From Nevskia sp. (GTDB taxonomy: Bacteria > Pseudomonadota > Gammaproteobacteria > Nevskiales > Nevskiaceae), in assembly GCF_021732705.1 (NCBI RefSeq), contig NZ_JAKFUM010000001.1, positions 48,126-112,125 on the forward strand: a stretch of DNA of 64,000 bases, read 5' to 3'. The notes under the pieces are model-generated. The model did no database searches, had not been told where the DNA came from, and was given only the letters and a program-made list of their open reading frames with translations. The translations under genes and the position numbers were made by a program. Numbering within the stretch: position 1 is the stretch's first letter; the number at the start of each line of letters is the position of its first letter. This document shows positions 51,347 through 60,367 of the stretch, in pieces.

Positions 51347-52648
51347 ATCAGCGAGCCGAACCGCATCCCGCGCGACCAGCATCCGATTTCGCGCGCCAAC
51401 ATTTCTCCGGGCGCCCTGAAGGTGCTCTACGGCCTGAAAGACGCCGGTTACGAGGCCTACATGGTCGGCGGTGGTGTCCGCGACCTGCTGGCCGGGATCG
51501 AGCCGAAGGATTTCGACATCGCGACCAGCGCCCATCCGGACGAGATCAAGCGCGTGTTCCGCGGCTGCCGCCTGATCGGCCGCCGGTTCATGATCGCCCA
51601 CGTCCGCGCCGGCGAGGAAATCCTCGAAGTCACGACCTTCCGCGGCCCGATCACGGACAGCCACGAGCGCGACGAGACCGGGCGCATCCTGTCGGACAAC
51701 GTCTACGGCACGCTGGAAGAAGACGCGTTCCGGCGCGATTTCACCGTCAACGCGCTGTATTACGACATCCGCGATTTTTCGATCGTCGACTTCTGCGGCG
51801 GCGTCAACGACCTGCAGGCGCGGCAACTGCGGTTGATCGGCGATCCGGAACTGCGCTATCGCGAAGACCCGGTTCGCATGCTGCGGGCAGTGCGCATTGC
51901 CAACAAGCTCGGCTTCGAGATCGAACCGCTGAGCGCTGAGCCGATCGCGCGCCTGGCCTCGCTGCTGCGCGAGATTCCGCCGGCTCGGCTGTTCGACGAG
52001 ATCCTCAAGATCTTCCTGAACCGCGATGCGCTGGCCAATTTCGAGGGCCTGCGCCGTCACGGCCTGTTCGCGGAACTGTTTCCGGGCACCGAACGTTCGA
52101 TCAACGCCGCCAAGCGCGATCTGGAACTGGTGCGCATCGCGCTCACGTCGACCGCCGAACGAGTCAAGCGGGATCTGCCGGTGACGCCGGCGTTCCTGTA
52201 CGGCGCGCTGCTGTGGCCGCCGTATGCCGATCGTGCCTACGAGCTCGAATTCGAGAAGGGCCACGACAGCGTGTCGGCCCAGACCCAGGCGGCGGAAGAA
52301 GTGCTGGCCAAGCAGCAGCACCGGATCGCCATCCCGAAGCGCTTCTCGCTGCCGATGCGCGAGATCTGGTCGCTGCAGCCGCGCTTCGAGGATCTGCGCC
52401 CAGGCCGTGCCAAGCGCCTGATGACGCATCCACGCTTCCGCGCAGCCTACGACTTCCTGCTGCTGCGCGCGCAGGCCGGCGAGCCGGGTTGTGCCGCGCT
52501 CGCCAACTGGTGGACGCAGGCGCAGTCCGGCGTCGTGCCGGAAGTGCCGGAAGAACTGGCCGAGATGGCGGATGCGCCGGAACCCGCCGGCGAGGGCGCG
52601 CCGAAGAAGCGCCGCCGCCGCGGTGGCCGCAACCGCCGCAAGGCCTGA
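51347..52648 (+). CDS. pcnB: Poly(A) polymerase I PcnB, apparently starting at a non-canonical codon
   Basis: A class II CCA-adding/poly(A) polymerase-family enzyme. The nucleotidyltransferase motifs are VGGGVRDLLAG and PKDFDIATSA (catalytic Asp pair), with RRFMIAHV following; the C-terminus ends in a basic stretch (PKKRRRRGGRNRRKA) as usual in PcnB. It adds poly(A) tails that speed RNA decay. The first canonical start (GTG 51422) would remove the conserved IPRDQHPISRANISPGALK. Reading back to the stop at 51278 shows no ATG, GTG, TTG or CTG. ATC 51347 is proposed, with gaga 7 bases upstream; ATT 51317 is the alternative. E. coli pcnB is known to start at AUU. folK follows. Confidence 0.85.
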   Translation: MSEPNRIPRDQHPISRANISPGALKVLYGLKDAGYEAYMVGGGVRDLLAGIEPKDFDIATSAHPDEIKRVFRGCRLIGRRFMIAHVRAGEEILEVTTFRGPITDSHERDETGRILSDNVYGTLEEDAFRRDFTVNALYYDIRDFSIVDFCGGVNDLQARQLRLIGDPELRYREDPVRMLRAVRIANKLGFEIEPLSAEPIARLASLLREIPPARLFDEILKIFLNRDALANFEGLRRHGLFAELFPGTERSINAAKRDLELVRIALTSTAERVKRDLPVTPAFLYGALLWPPYADRAYELEFEKGHDSVSAQTQAAEEVLAKQQHRIAIPKRFSLPMREIWSLQPRFEDLRPGRAKRLMTHPRFRAAYDFLLLRAQAGEPGCAALANWWTQAQSGVVPEVPEELAEMADAPEPAGEGAPKKRRRRGGRNRRKA

Positions 52649-52712
52649 GCGGCTGCGGCCGCTCGGCTGACGCCCCGTCGTTCGCGATACAGCCGGCCCC
52701 CGGTTCGATCCG

Positions 52713-53192
52713 ATGCGCGTCTACCTCGGCCTCGGGGCCAATCTCGGCACGCCGGCGCAGCAGATCGTCGACGCGTTCGATCGGATAGCGGCCTTGCCGG
52801 ACACGACCTTGCTGGCGCGATCCTCGCTGTATCGCAGTGACCCGGTCGGCCCGAAAGGCCAGCCGGACTATTGCAACGCCGCCGCCATCATCGACACCGC
52901 GCTGGCGCCGCTGGATTTGCTCGATGCGCTGCATGCGATCGAACATGCGGCCGGCCGCCAGCGCGACGGCATCCGCTGGGCTGCGCGCCTGCTCGACCTC
53001 GACATCCTGCACATTGACGGCATGACGTTGGCCGAGCCGCGTCTGACGGTGCCGCATCCGCACCTGCACGAACGCAACTGGGTGCTGGTGCCGCTGGCCG
53101 AGATCGCTCCGGCACTCGATATTCCCGGACTTGGCCCGGTCAGCGCCCGTGCGGCGGCAGCCGGCACGGCGGGTCTTCGCCTCTGGCACTGA
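52713..53192 (+). CDS. folK: HPPK, 2-amino-4-hydroxy-6-hydroxymethyldihydropteridine pyrophosphokinase
   Basis: A 159-residue enzyme that transfers pyrophosphate from ATP to 6-hydroxymethyl-7,8-dihydropterin in folate synthesis. MRVYLGLGANLGTPAQQI, SSLYRSDPVGPKGQPDYCNA and the signature RWAARLLDLDILHIDG (ATP/Mg-binding Asp pair) are diagnostic, as is LTVPHPHLHERNWVLVPL. The pcnB-folK-panB order is widely conserved; here the TPR lipoprotein gene is inserted on the other strand before panB. Confidence 0.95.
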   Translation: MRVYLGLGANLGTPAQQIVDAFDRIAALPDTTLLARSSLYRSDPVGPKGQPDYCNAAAIIDTALAPLDLLDALHAIEHAAGRQRDGIRWAARLLDLDILHIDGMTLAEPRLTVPHPHLHERNWVLVPLAEIAPALDIPGLGPVSARAAAAGTAGLRLWH

Positions 53193-53207
53193 CGTTCGGA
53201 GAGGGAC

Positions 53208-54422
53208 TCAGCCGTGCGCGCTGAGCCGGGCGAACTTGCTGCGATATCGCGCCTGCTGGTTGAGGTCCGGCGTCAGCTTCAGGGCCACGTCCAGCGCCTG
53301 CGCCGACAATCGCTGCTCGCCCTGTCGTTCCAGCAGGACCGCCATCAGGAAGAAGAAACGCGGGTCCTTCTGGTTCAGCAACACGGCGCGCCGGGCGTGG
53401 TCGTAGGCGGTGCGATCGTCATGCTCGTCGAAGGCATTCAAGGCCAGCTGGAAGTGGTAGTACGGATTCCGATCAAGCAACTGCTTGCCGCGCGTGCGGT
53501 AGAACCTGGCGAGCGAGGCATTGCCCAGCGCGTCATGGATCTGCGCGGCCGTGTTGTAGCTGAGCAGGCTGTCCGGATCGAGGCTCAGCGCCTGCGTGAT
53601 CGCGATGCCGGCAGCGCGCAGCCGATCGTTCAGCAGATACAGGCTGGCGAGGTTGGTCCAGAGATACGACGCGTCCGGCAGCAGCCGCAGGGCCTGCAAC
53701 TGATAGCGCAGGGCATCGGTCGACCGCTGCTGCAGCCGCAGTTCGACCGCCCGGTTGTTGTAGTACTGCGCCAGCGCGGCCTTGTCGTCGATCAGCCAGT
53801 GCGCAACGTCCGGTCGCGCTTCTTCACCGCTGACGTCGATGATCTGGAACAGCGGCGCGATGAGGTCGACCCGCGCATTGATGTGCCGATACAGCAGCAA
53901 GGTCTGGGCATCGCCGAGATCCCAGGTCGGCGGAATGTCGACCTGATTGAACTGCGCGGGAATTCCCGACGCGCGCGCCAGCGCGACGAACAGCAGCGTG
54001 TAGCTCAGGCAGTTCGCGCGACGCTCGCGAAACGCCTGTTCCGCGCTGAGGCTGGCGTCGACGTCATAGCTCAGGATTTGGCCCGGGTCGCCATGGTCGC
54101 CGCTCAGCGCCGTGGCGAGGGCTTCCGTCTTGGCCGCGATGCCGCGCTTGTTCCGTGTGGCCTGCAACGCGAACTCGCGCATGTCCTCGGTCAACGCCAG
54201 CAGCGATTCCGGCGTCTCGATCGGCTCCGCATGGGCGAAATCATGCTCGTTCGCCAGATCGGCGCCGGCCAGTACCCAGTCGACATCGGTCGATGACAGC
54301 ACTGGTGGCGGCGGCAAGGTCGCGCAGCCGGCGATCGCCATCGTCAAACTCACGACACACCGGCACAGCACCCGGTGGACATGCTGCGGCAGGGCTGACC
54401 GCGGCTTCCCTTCGGCGTTCAT
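53208..54422 (-). CDS. TPR lipoprotein with a transglutaminase-like domain
   Basis: 404 residues. The lipobox AIAGC gives Cys33. A domain with RRANCLSYTLLFVALARAS (Cys138) and a following RHINARVDL histidine resembles the transglutaminase/arylamine-type cysteine fold found in bacterial TPR proteins. Residues about 220-395 form tetratricopeptide repeats (NNRAVELRLQQRSTDALRYQ; YLWTNLASLYLLNDRLRAAG; SYNTAAQIHDALGNASLARF). ATG 54422 has an excellent ribosome-binding site (ggaggag, 5 bases away). It sits on the opposite strand inside the pcnB-folK-panB cluster. Function unknown; periplasmic protein or peptide handling is possible. Confidence 0.8.
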   Translation of the reverse strand: MNAEGKPRSALPQHVHRVLCRCVVSLTMAIAGCATLPPPPVLSSTDVDWVLAGADLANEHDFAHAEPIETPESLLALTEDMREFALQATRNKRGIAAKTEALATALSGDHGDPGQILSYDVDASLSAEQAFRERRANCLSYTLLFVALARASGIPAQFNQVDIPPTWDLGDAQTLLLYRHINARVDLIAPLFQIIDVSGEEARPDVAHWLIDDKAALAQYYNNRAVELRLQQRSTDALRYQLQALRLLPDASYLWTNLASLYLLNDRLRAAGIAITQALSLDPDSLLSYNTAAQIHDALGNASLARFYRTRGKQLLDRNPYYHFQLALNAFDEHDDRTAYDHARRAVLLNQKDPRFFFLMAVLLERQGEQRLSAQALDVALKLTPDLNQQARYRSKFARLSAHG

Positions 54423-54637
54423 CCGTTCTCCTCCCGGCGGCTCTGCGGCCGCGCCGCTGGCTGTGATCAGGCTACACCCGGTTTGGGGCCCGTCCAGCGC
54501 CGTTGATCCGGATTCGGCCGGCGTGCCGAAAGCCGCGTTGACGGGATGATCCGGCACGCGGTTGACGGCAGCATGCATCGCTCAAGACGCACCGGGTGGT
54601 CGGAGCGAGCCACCGTCCGGGAGCCCGAAAAGTCGCG

Positions 54638-54646
54638 TGATATATT
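54638..54646 (+). promoter_or_regulatory. Extended -10 promoter of panB
   Basis: TGATATATT combines the TGn extension with a TATATT -10, 29 bases before the panB ATG; no clear -35, as is usual for extended -10 promoters. Confidence 0.5.
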
Positions 54647-54674
54647 TCGCGCCCTCGCAGAAACCAGACGTTCC

Positions 54675-55505
54675 ATGACTGCCAAGCCCGCCGCGCCCAG
54701 CGCCGTCGTTCATGTGTCCGAGCTGCGCCGCATGCGCGAGGCCGGCGAAAAGATCGCCTGTCTGACCTGCTACGACGCCAGCTTTGCGCTGATCGAGGAT
54801 CGCGCCGGTGTCGATGTCGTCCTGATCGGCGACTCGCTCGGCATGGTGATTCAGGGCCAGACCGCGACCACGGCCGTCACCGTCGCCGACATCGCGTACC
54901 ACTCGCGTGCCGTGGCGCCGCATCTGAAGCGCGCCTTCCTGGTGGCCGACCTGCCGTTCCTGAGCTTCGCGACGCGCGACCGGGCGCTCGACGCCTCGCA
55001 GCGGCTGATGCAGGAAGGTGGGGCGAAGATGGTGAAGCTCGAAGGCGGCCGCGAACAGGCGGACATCGTCGAGTACCTCGCCGTGCGCGGCGTGCCGGTC
55101 TGCGCCCATCTCGGGCTGCAGCCGCAGCTGATCCACAAGCTCGGCGCGTTCAAGGTGCAGGGTCGTGAAGACGCCGCGGCCGAGGCGATGCTGAAGGACG
55201 CGCGCATTCTCGAAGAAGCCGGTGCCGACATGCTGTTGCTCGAATGCGTGCCGTCGAGCCTCGGCCAGCGCATCACCGAAGCCGCCCAGGTGCCGGTGAT
55301 CGGCATCGGCGCCGGGCCCGACGTGTCCGGCCAGATTCTGGTGCTGCACGACATCCTGAACATCTCGCCGATGGTCACCATCGGCCGCAAGCCGCGATTC
55401 GTGCAGAACTTCATGCACGGTGCGGCGGACATCGAGTCGGCCGTGCGTGCCTACGTGCAGGCCGTGAAGAGCGGTGCCTATCCGGCGCCCGAACACTGCT
55501 TCTGA
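54675..55505 (+). CDS. panB: 3-methyl-2-oxobutanoate hydroxymethyltransferase
   Basis: A 276-residue (betaalpha)8 enzyme making ketopantoate from alpha-ketoisovalerate and methylenetetrahydrofolate, the first committed pantothenate step. Motifs are MLTCYDAS-like KIACLTCYDASFALI, LIGDSLGMV (Mg-binding Asp), KLEGG and VPVIGIGAGPDVSGQILVLHD. The ATG gives the conserved length; longer frames upstream are untranslated. One base separates its stop from the ATG of the broken membrane gene. Confidence 0.95.
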   Translation: MTAKPAAPSAVVHVSELRRMREAGEKIACLTCYDASFALIEDRAGVDVVLIGDSLGMVIQGQTATTAVTVADIAYHSRAVAPHLKRAFLVADLPFLSFATRDRALDASQRLMQEGGAKMVKLEGGREQADIVEYLAVRGVPVCAHLGLQPQLIHKLGAFKVQGREDAAAEAMLKDARILEEAGADMLLLECVPSSLGQRITEAAQVPVIGIGAGPDVSGQILVLHDILNISPMVTIGRKPRFVQNFMHGAADIESAVRAYVQAVKSGAYPAPEHCF

Positions 55506-55506
55506 G

Positions 55507-57051
55507 ATGACCGCGTTGGCCGGCATGTGGCCGGTGCGGCCGCTGAAGATCGGCTTGCTGCTGCTGTTTTTGCTCGTGATCGTGCGGCTCGGCTGGATGG
55601 CGGACGACGCCTACATCAGCTTCCGCAGTGTCTGGAACTGGGTGCATGGCTACGGCCTGACCTGGAACCCGGTCGAGCGGGTGCAGGCGTTCAGCAACCC
55701 GTTGTGGGTACTGCTGATCGCCGCCGTGTTCCGCATCACCGGCGAGCTGTACCTGACCGCGATGACGGTCTCGATCCTCGTGACCGTGCTGGCGGTCGCG
55801 CTCGTGCTGGCCCGGCTGGCGCGCACGCTGCCGCAGGCGCTGGCCTTCGTCGTCGTCTTGCTGAGCGCGCAGGCGATTCTGGACTTCTCGACCTCCGGCC
55901 TCGAAAACCCGCTGTCGTTCCTGCTGGCGGCGACGTTCTGCGTGCTGTGGCTGCCGTCGACGTCGGGCGAACGGCCGGTATTCCGGCTGTTCCTGACCGG
56001 CGGCCTGATGGCCCTGAACCGGCTCGATCTGATCGTGCTGGTGGCGCCTGCGCTGGCGCTGGTGCTGCTGACCGACAAGGGCGCCGGCCTCTGGCGGCGC
56101 GCGGCATTGGGTCTGCTGCCGCTGCTGGTCTGGGAGGCGTTCTCGATCGTCTACTACGGCTTCCCGTTTCCCAACACCTACTACGCCAAGCTGGCGACCG
56201 GCATTCCGCGCAGCGCCTATCTCGAGCAGGGCCTGCTGTACCTGCTTGACGCCGCCGTGCGCGACCCGGGCCTGGTCATGACCGTGCTGCTCGGTGCGGT
56301 GATCGGCGGTCGCGGGCATGCACGGCGTCCGCTGGCGCTCGGCGTGCTGCTGTATGTCGCCTACGTGGTGTCGGCCGGCGGCGACTTCATGTAGGGGCGG
56401 TTCCTGACCGCGCCGGCCTTCGTCGCGGCGATCCTGCTGGCGACGGCGGAGCCATCGACGGCGAGGCCATCGCTGCCGGCAGCCGCCGCGTTTGCGCAGC
56501 CGTTGCCGCTGGCGCTGGCCGCGCTGGTGCTGCTGGCTGCCGGAACACGGCTGGTCGGCTCGGAAGGCGGCGATCCGCCGATCCGCGCCAATGGCGTCGC
56601 CAACGAGCGCAATTTCTATGTCGCGCACACCGGGCTGATTTTCCACAGCCGCGACCGCGATGTGCCGTTCAACCATCCGTGGGCGCAGGAAGGCGTGCGG
56701 ATGCGCCAAGCCCCCGGCGATCATCTTTTCGTGTTCAACACCATCGGCTTCATCGGCTACGCCGCAGGGCCGACGGTGCAGATCGTCGATCCGCTGGCGC
56801 TGGCCGATCCGTTCCTGGCGCGCCTGCCGGGCGAACAGCCGTGGCGCATCGGCCATGTCGGCCGGGTGATTCCGGATGGCTATCTGGCCTCGCTGCGCAG
56901 CGGCGAGAACCAGCTGACGTCGCCGCGCCTGCGCGAGCTGTACGACAACCTGCAACTGATCACGCGCGGCCCCCTGTTCACCGAAGCGCGCTGGGCGGCA
57001 ATCTGGCGGATGAACGCCGGCATCTGGCGCACGCCGGATGCGGCGCGCTGA
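55507..57051 (+). pseudogene. GT-C-type membrane glycosyltransferase-like protein with an in-frame amber codon
   Basis: One frame runs from ATG 55507 to 57051 (515 codons) with a single TAG at 56392-56394. The N-terminal 295 residues contain MADDAYISFRSVWNWVHGYG (the acidic loop after helix 1 of GT-C enzymes), NPVERVQAFSNPLW, and eight or so membrane helices. The stop falls within the motif GGDFM-stop-GRFL, which in AftB-like arabinofuranosyltransferase relatives reads GGDFMxGR; the frame then continues AFVAAILLA with normal composition and a soluble C-terminal domain. This looks like one recent nonsense mutation or a sequence error. It lies between panB and panC; the acceptor it would modify is unknown. 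Confidence 0.75.
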
Positions 57052-57123
57052 ATCCCGGACAACGCCATTCCCGCCGCGATTGCGGCAAGCTGCGCGCCTT
57101 GTCACGTCTCCCTCACGTCGGTC

Positions 57124-57972
57124 ATGAAAACCCTGCACACCGTTGCCGAACTGCAATCCCTCCGGGCCGACTGGCGCGCGCGCGGCGAACGCGTGGCGGT
57201 GGTGCCGACGATGGGCAACCTGCATCGCGGCCATCTGGCGCTGGTCGAGCGCGCGAAGCAACTGGCCGAGCGTGTCGTCGTCACGATCTTCGTCAACCCG
57301 CTGCAGTTCGGCCCGAACGAGGATTTCGGGCGCTATCCGCGCACCTTGCCGGAGGATCTCAAGGCGCTCGCCGGTCTTGGCGTCGATCTGGTCTACGCGC
57401 CACCGGTCGAGGAGGTCTATGTCAACGGCTTCCCGCCGGCCACGACGATCACCGTGGCGCCGCTGTCCTCGCAGCTCGAAGGCCATTTCCGGCCCGGATT
57501 CTTCACCGGCGTGGCGACGGTGGTCGCGATCCTGTTCGACTCGGTGCAGCCGGATGTCGCCGTGTTCGGCGAAAAGGACTGGCAGCAGCTTCAGATCGTC
57601 ACGCGCATGGTGGCCGACCTGCGCATGGGCATCGCCATCGTCGGCCACCCGACCGCACGCGATGACGATGGCCTCGCCATGTCCTCGCGCAACCAGTATC
57701 TGAACGCCGAGGAGCGCGCGCGCGCGCCAGCCGTGCATGCCAGCCTGCAGGCCGTCGCCGCCGGTCTGCGTGCGGGGCGTCGCGACCTTGAATCGCTCTG
57801 CGACGAAGCGTGCGCCGCGCTGCGGCAGCAGGGCTTCGTGCCGCAGTATCTGGAGGTCCGGACCCCGGCGCTGGATTCGCCGATCGCGTCGACGCGCGAC
57901 TTCGTCGTGCTGGTGGCCGCCGTGCTCGGCACGACCCGGCTGATCGACAACCTGCGGGTCACGCTGGACTGA
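57124..57972 (+). CDS. panC: Pantothenate synthetase
   Basis: A 282-residue ATP-dependent ligase joining pantoate and beta-alanine. The nucleotidyltransferase HxGH motif is in [27 protein letters not shown] binds pantoate, and the KMSKS-equivalent region is [16 protein letters not shown]. Length is normal. It works between PanB (with ketopantoate reductase, not here) and the coenzyme A pathway; PanD, next gene, makes its beta-alanine. Confidence 0.95.
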   Translation: MKTLHTVAELQSLRADWRARGERVAVVPTMGNLHRGHLALVERAKQLAERVVVTIFVNPLQFGPNEDFGRYPRTLPEDLKALAGLGVDLVYAPPVEEVYVNGFPPATTITVAPLSSQLEGHFRPGFFTGVATVVAILFDSVQPDVAVFGEKDWQQLQIVTRMVADLRMGIAIVGHPTARDDDGLAMSSRNQYLNAEERARAPAVHASLQAVAAGLRAGRRDLESLCDEACAALRQQGFVPQYLEVRTPALDSPIASTRDFVVLVAAVLGTTRLIDNLRVTLD

Positions 57973-58057
57973 CCCGCGCAGGCGCAAGGCGCCTTCGCGA
58001 CCGGGTGTAATCGGCCTTTCCGTTCGTCGGTCACACGGCGCCAACGGCGATTCAGGG

Positions 58058-58086
58058 TTGGCGTTTCGGCATAAGCTCGTTATACT
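58058..58086 (+). promoter_or_regulatory. Sigma-70 promoter of panD
   Basis: TTGGCG-N17-TATACT predicts a start near 58093 and a leader of about 150 bases before panD. Confidence 0.62.
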
Positions 58087-58129
58087 TTTGCGACTTGTGG
58101 CAGTCGATTCAGTTCGTGCCGCAACGGGC

Positions 58130-58200
58130 GCATGTCTTTTTGGGCCGCCCTCGGTCGTTGAACTTCTTGATCCCCCGGTGCATGTCTTTTTGGGCCACCC
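58130..58200 (+). repeat. Duplicated 21-base element in the panD leader, each copy opening a small frame
   Basis: gcatgtctttttgggccrcc plus one more base occurs at 58130-58150 and 58180-58200 with one mismatch, 50 bases apart. Each copy contains ATG TCT TTT TGG GCC. The first opens MSFWAALGR and stops at 58161; the second opens a 22-codon frame that ends inside panD's first codons. The repeat could be a leader-peptide or RNA regulatory element; its mechanism is unknown. Confidence 0.6.
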
Positions 58201-58240
58201 GGATCAGCCAACCATCCAGGCCATACAAAAGGTATCCGCC

Positions 58241-58621
58241 ATGCAACTGACCATGCTCAAGTGCAAGCTTCACCGTGCGCGTGTGACCCACGCGGAACTC
58301 GACTACGAAGGCTCCTGCGCCATCGACGGTCGTTTGCTGGACCTCGCCGGCATTCACGAGTACGAGCAGATCCAGATCTACAACGTCGGCAACGGCGAAC
58401 GCTTCACGACGTACGCCATCCGGGCCGAAAATGGCAGCGGCATCATCTCGGTGAACGGGGCGGCTGCGCACAAGGCGCGCGTCGGTGATCGCGTGATCAT
58501 CTGCGCGTACGCGGAAGTCGAAGCCAATGTCGCCAAGATGCACAAGCCGAAGCTTGTGTACTGCGACGAGGCCAACCGCGTGACCCGTACCGCGAACACG
58601 ATCCCGGTGCAGGCGGCCTGA
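58241..58621 (+). CDS. panD: Aspartate 1-decarboxylase (pyruvoyl)
   Basis: A 126-residue proenzyme that self-cleaves at Gly24-Ser25 (DYEGSCAID) to form the pyruvoyl group, then decarboxylates aspartate to beta-alanine. Other motifs: [39 protein letters not shown] 58241 gives the family length; the open frame before it is leader. It closes the panB-panC-panD group but has its own promoter. Confidence 0.95.
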   Translation: MQLTMLKCKLHRARVTHAELDYEGSCAIDGRLLDLAGIHEYEQIQIYNVGNGERFTTYAIRAENGSGIISVNGAAAHKARVGDRVIICAYAEVEANVAKMHKPKLVYCDEANRVTRTANTIPVQAA

Positions 58622-58680
58622 CCTTTCGATCGCCCGATGCAGCGCACGCTGCGAACAGGCGATAGAAATCATGGCAGAAC

Positions 58681-58713
58681 GAGGCTCAAGCTGAGTAAGC
58701 TTGGGCCTCTTTT
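58681..58713 (+). terminator. Terminator after panD
   Basis: A 12-bp stem with one G-T pair (58681-58692 with 58698-58709), loop gagta and a short T run, 59 bases past the panD stop and just before pgi. Confidence 0.75.
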
Positions 58714-58735
58714 CGTTGGGTCCCCCTACGCTCCG

Positions 58736-60367
58736 ATGTCCGCATTGACGGAAAGCGCCGCCTGGCGCGCGCTGACGCAGCTTGCCCTGGCCGATGCCGC
58801 GGTCTCCCTGAACCAGCGTTTCGCAAGCGATCCTGACCGTGCCCGGCGCCTCGCCGCCGAAGCCTGCGGTCTGTATCTGGACTATTCCAAGCAGCGCGTC
58901 GACGATTCGATCCTGTCGGCCCTGCTGGCCTACGCCGATCAGCAACAGGTGTCGGCCGGCATCGCCCGGATGTTTGCCGGCGACGTGATCAACGCCACCG
59001 AGGGCCGCGCAGTGGGTCACGTGGCGCTGCGCGCGCCGCGCGACGCGGGCCTGACGATGGCAGGGGCGCCGGTGATGCCGGCCGTGCATGACGTGCTTGA
59101 TCGCATGGCGACGTTCGCCGACGCGATCCGCAGCGGTGCCTGGCGCGGCGCGACCGGCGAGATGCTGACCGACATCGTCAACATCGGCATCGGCGGCTCC
59201 GACTTTGGTCCGCGCATGGTCTGGGATGCGCTGTCGGACCCGACCAACCGGCCGCGTGCGCATTTCGTCGCCAATGTCGATGGCGCGCAGTTGTCCGCGG
59301 TGCTCGGCGCGCTGGATCCGGCGCGCACCTTGTTCGTCGTCACCTCGAAGACCTTCACGACGCAGGAAACGATGGCCAACGCGGGCGCGGCGCGGCACTG
59401 GCTGACGGCAGCGCTCGGCGAAGCGGCCGTGGCCCGGCATTTCGCGGGTGTTTCGACGGCGCGGCAGACGGTGGAAGCGTTCGGCATCGCCCCGGCCAAT
59501 GTCTTCGAGTTCTGGGACTGGGTCGGCGGCCGCTACTCGCTGTGGTCGGCCGTCGGGCTGGCCAACATGATCGCGCTCGGGCCGGGCCGCTTTCGCGAAC
59601 TGCTCGCCGGCGCTCACGCGATGGACGAGCATTTCCGGCGCACGCCGCTGGCGCAGAACCTGCCCGTGCTGATGGCGCTGATCGCGTTCTGGAACTACAA
59701 CTTTCTCGGCGCTTCCAGCCAGGTGATCGCCCCGTATGCGCAGCGCCTGCGCCGCTTCGTCGGGTGGCTGCAGCAACTGGAAATGGAGTCGAACGGCAAG
59801 AGCGTCAATCGCGACGGCCAGACGCTCGATTACCCGACGACGCCGGCGCTGTGGGGCGATGTCGGCACCAATGCCCAGCATGCGTTCTTCCAGATGCTGC
59901 ATCAGAGCGCCGCACTCCATCCGGTCGATTTCATCATTCCGGTCAAGCCGGTGCGCGGCCTGCCGGAACAGCATCCGCTTCTCGTCGCGAACGGGCTGGC
60001 GCAGAGTGCGGCGCTGATGCGCGGCAAGGATGCCGAACAGGTGCGCGCCGAACTGAGCCGGCAGGGCCTGTCGGGCGCGACGCTGGAGGCCGCGATTCCG
60101 CACCGCGTGTTCAGCGGCAACCGCCCGAGCAGCACGCTGCTGCTGCCGCAGCTCGACGCGTTCCATGTCGGTGCGCTGTGTGCGCTGTACGAGCACCGCA
60201 CCTTCGTGCTGAGCCTGCTGTGGAACATCAATGCTTTCGACCAGTGGGGCGTGGAGCTTGGCAAGCAGCTGGCGCAGCAGGTGACGATGGCGATGGGCGA
60301 CGGCAGCGGTGTCGCCGCGCTCGACGCATCGACGCAGCAGTTGCTGGAGCGGGTCCATGCGCGCTGA
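58736..60367 (+). CDS. pgi: Glucose-6-phosphate isomerase
   Basis: A 543-residue enzyme interconverting glucose-6-phosphate and fructose-6-phosphate. Motifs: VNIGIGGSDFGPRMVWDAL, VTSKTFTTQETM (phosphate loop) and signature FEFWDWVGGRYSLWSAVGL; the catalytic glutamate and histidine are in EMESNGKSVNRDG and GTNAQHAFFQMLHQ. ATG 58736 starts after the panD terminator. The 3' end overlaps the next gene by 11 bases. Confidence 0.95.
   Translation: MSALTESAAWRALTQLALADAAVSLNQRFASDPDRARRLAAEACGLYLDYSKQRVDDSILSALLAYADQQQVSAGIARMFAGDVINATEGRAVGHVALRAPRDAGLTMAGAPVMPAVHDVLDRMATFADAIRSGAWRGATGEMLTDIVNIGIGGSDFGPRMVWDALSDPTNRPRAHFVANVDGAQLSAVLGALDPARTLFVVTSKTFTTQETMANAGAARHWLTAALGEAAVARHFAGVSTARQTVEAFGIAPANVFEFWDWVGGRYSLWSAVGLANMIALGPGRFRELLAGAHAMDEHFRRTPLAQNLPVLMALIAFWNYNFLGASSQVIAPYAQRLRRFVGWLQQLEMESNGKSVNRDGQTLDYPTTPALWGDVGTNAQHAFFQMLHQSAALHPVDFIIPVKPVRGLPEQHPLLVANGLAQSAALMRGKDAEQVRAELSRQGLSGATLEAAIPHRVFSGNRPSSTLLLPQLDAFHVGALCALYEHRTFVLSLLWNINAFDQWGVELGKQLAQQVTMAMGDGSGVAALDASTQQLLERVHAR

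Noticed and set aside
58130..58200. panD leader as the known pan riboregulatory motif
   Set aside because: I cannot match its conserved stem with bulged adenosines, and that motif is described from other phyla.
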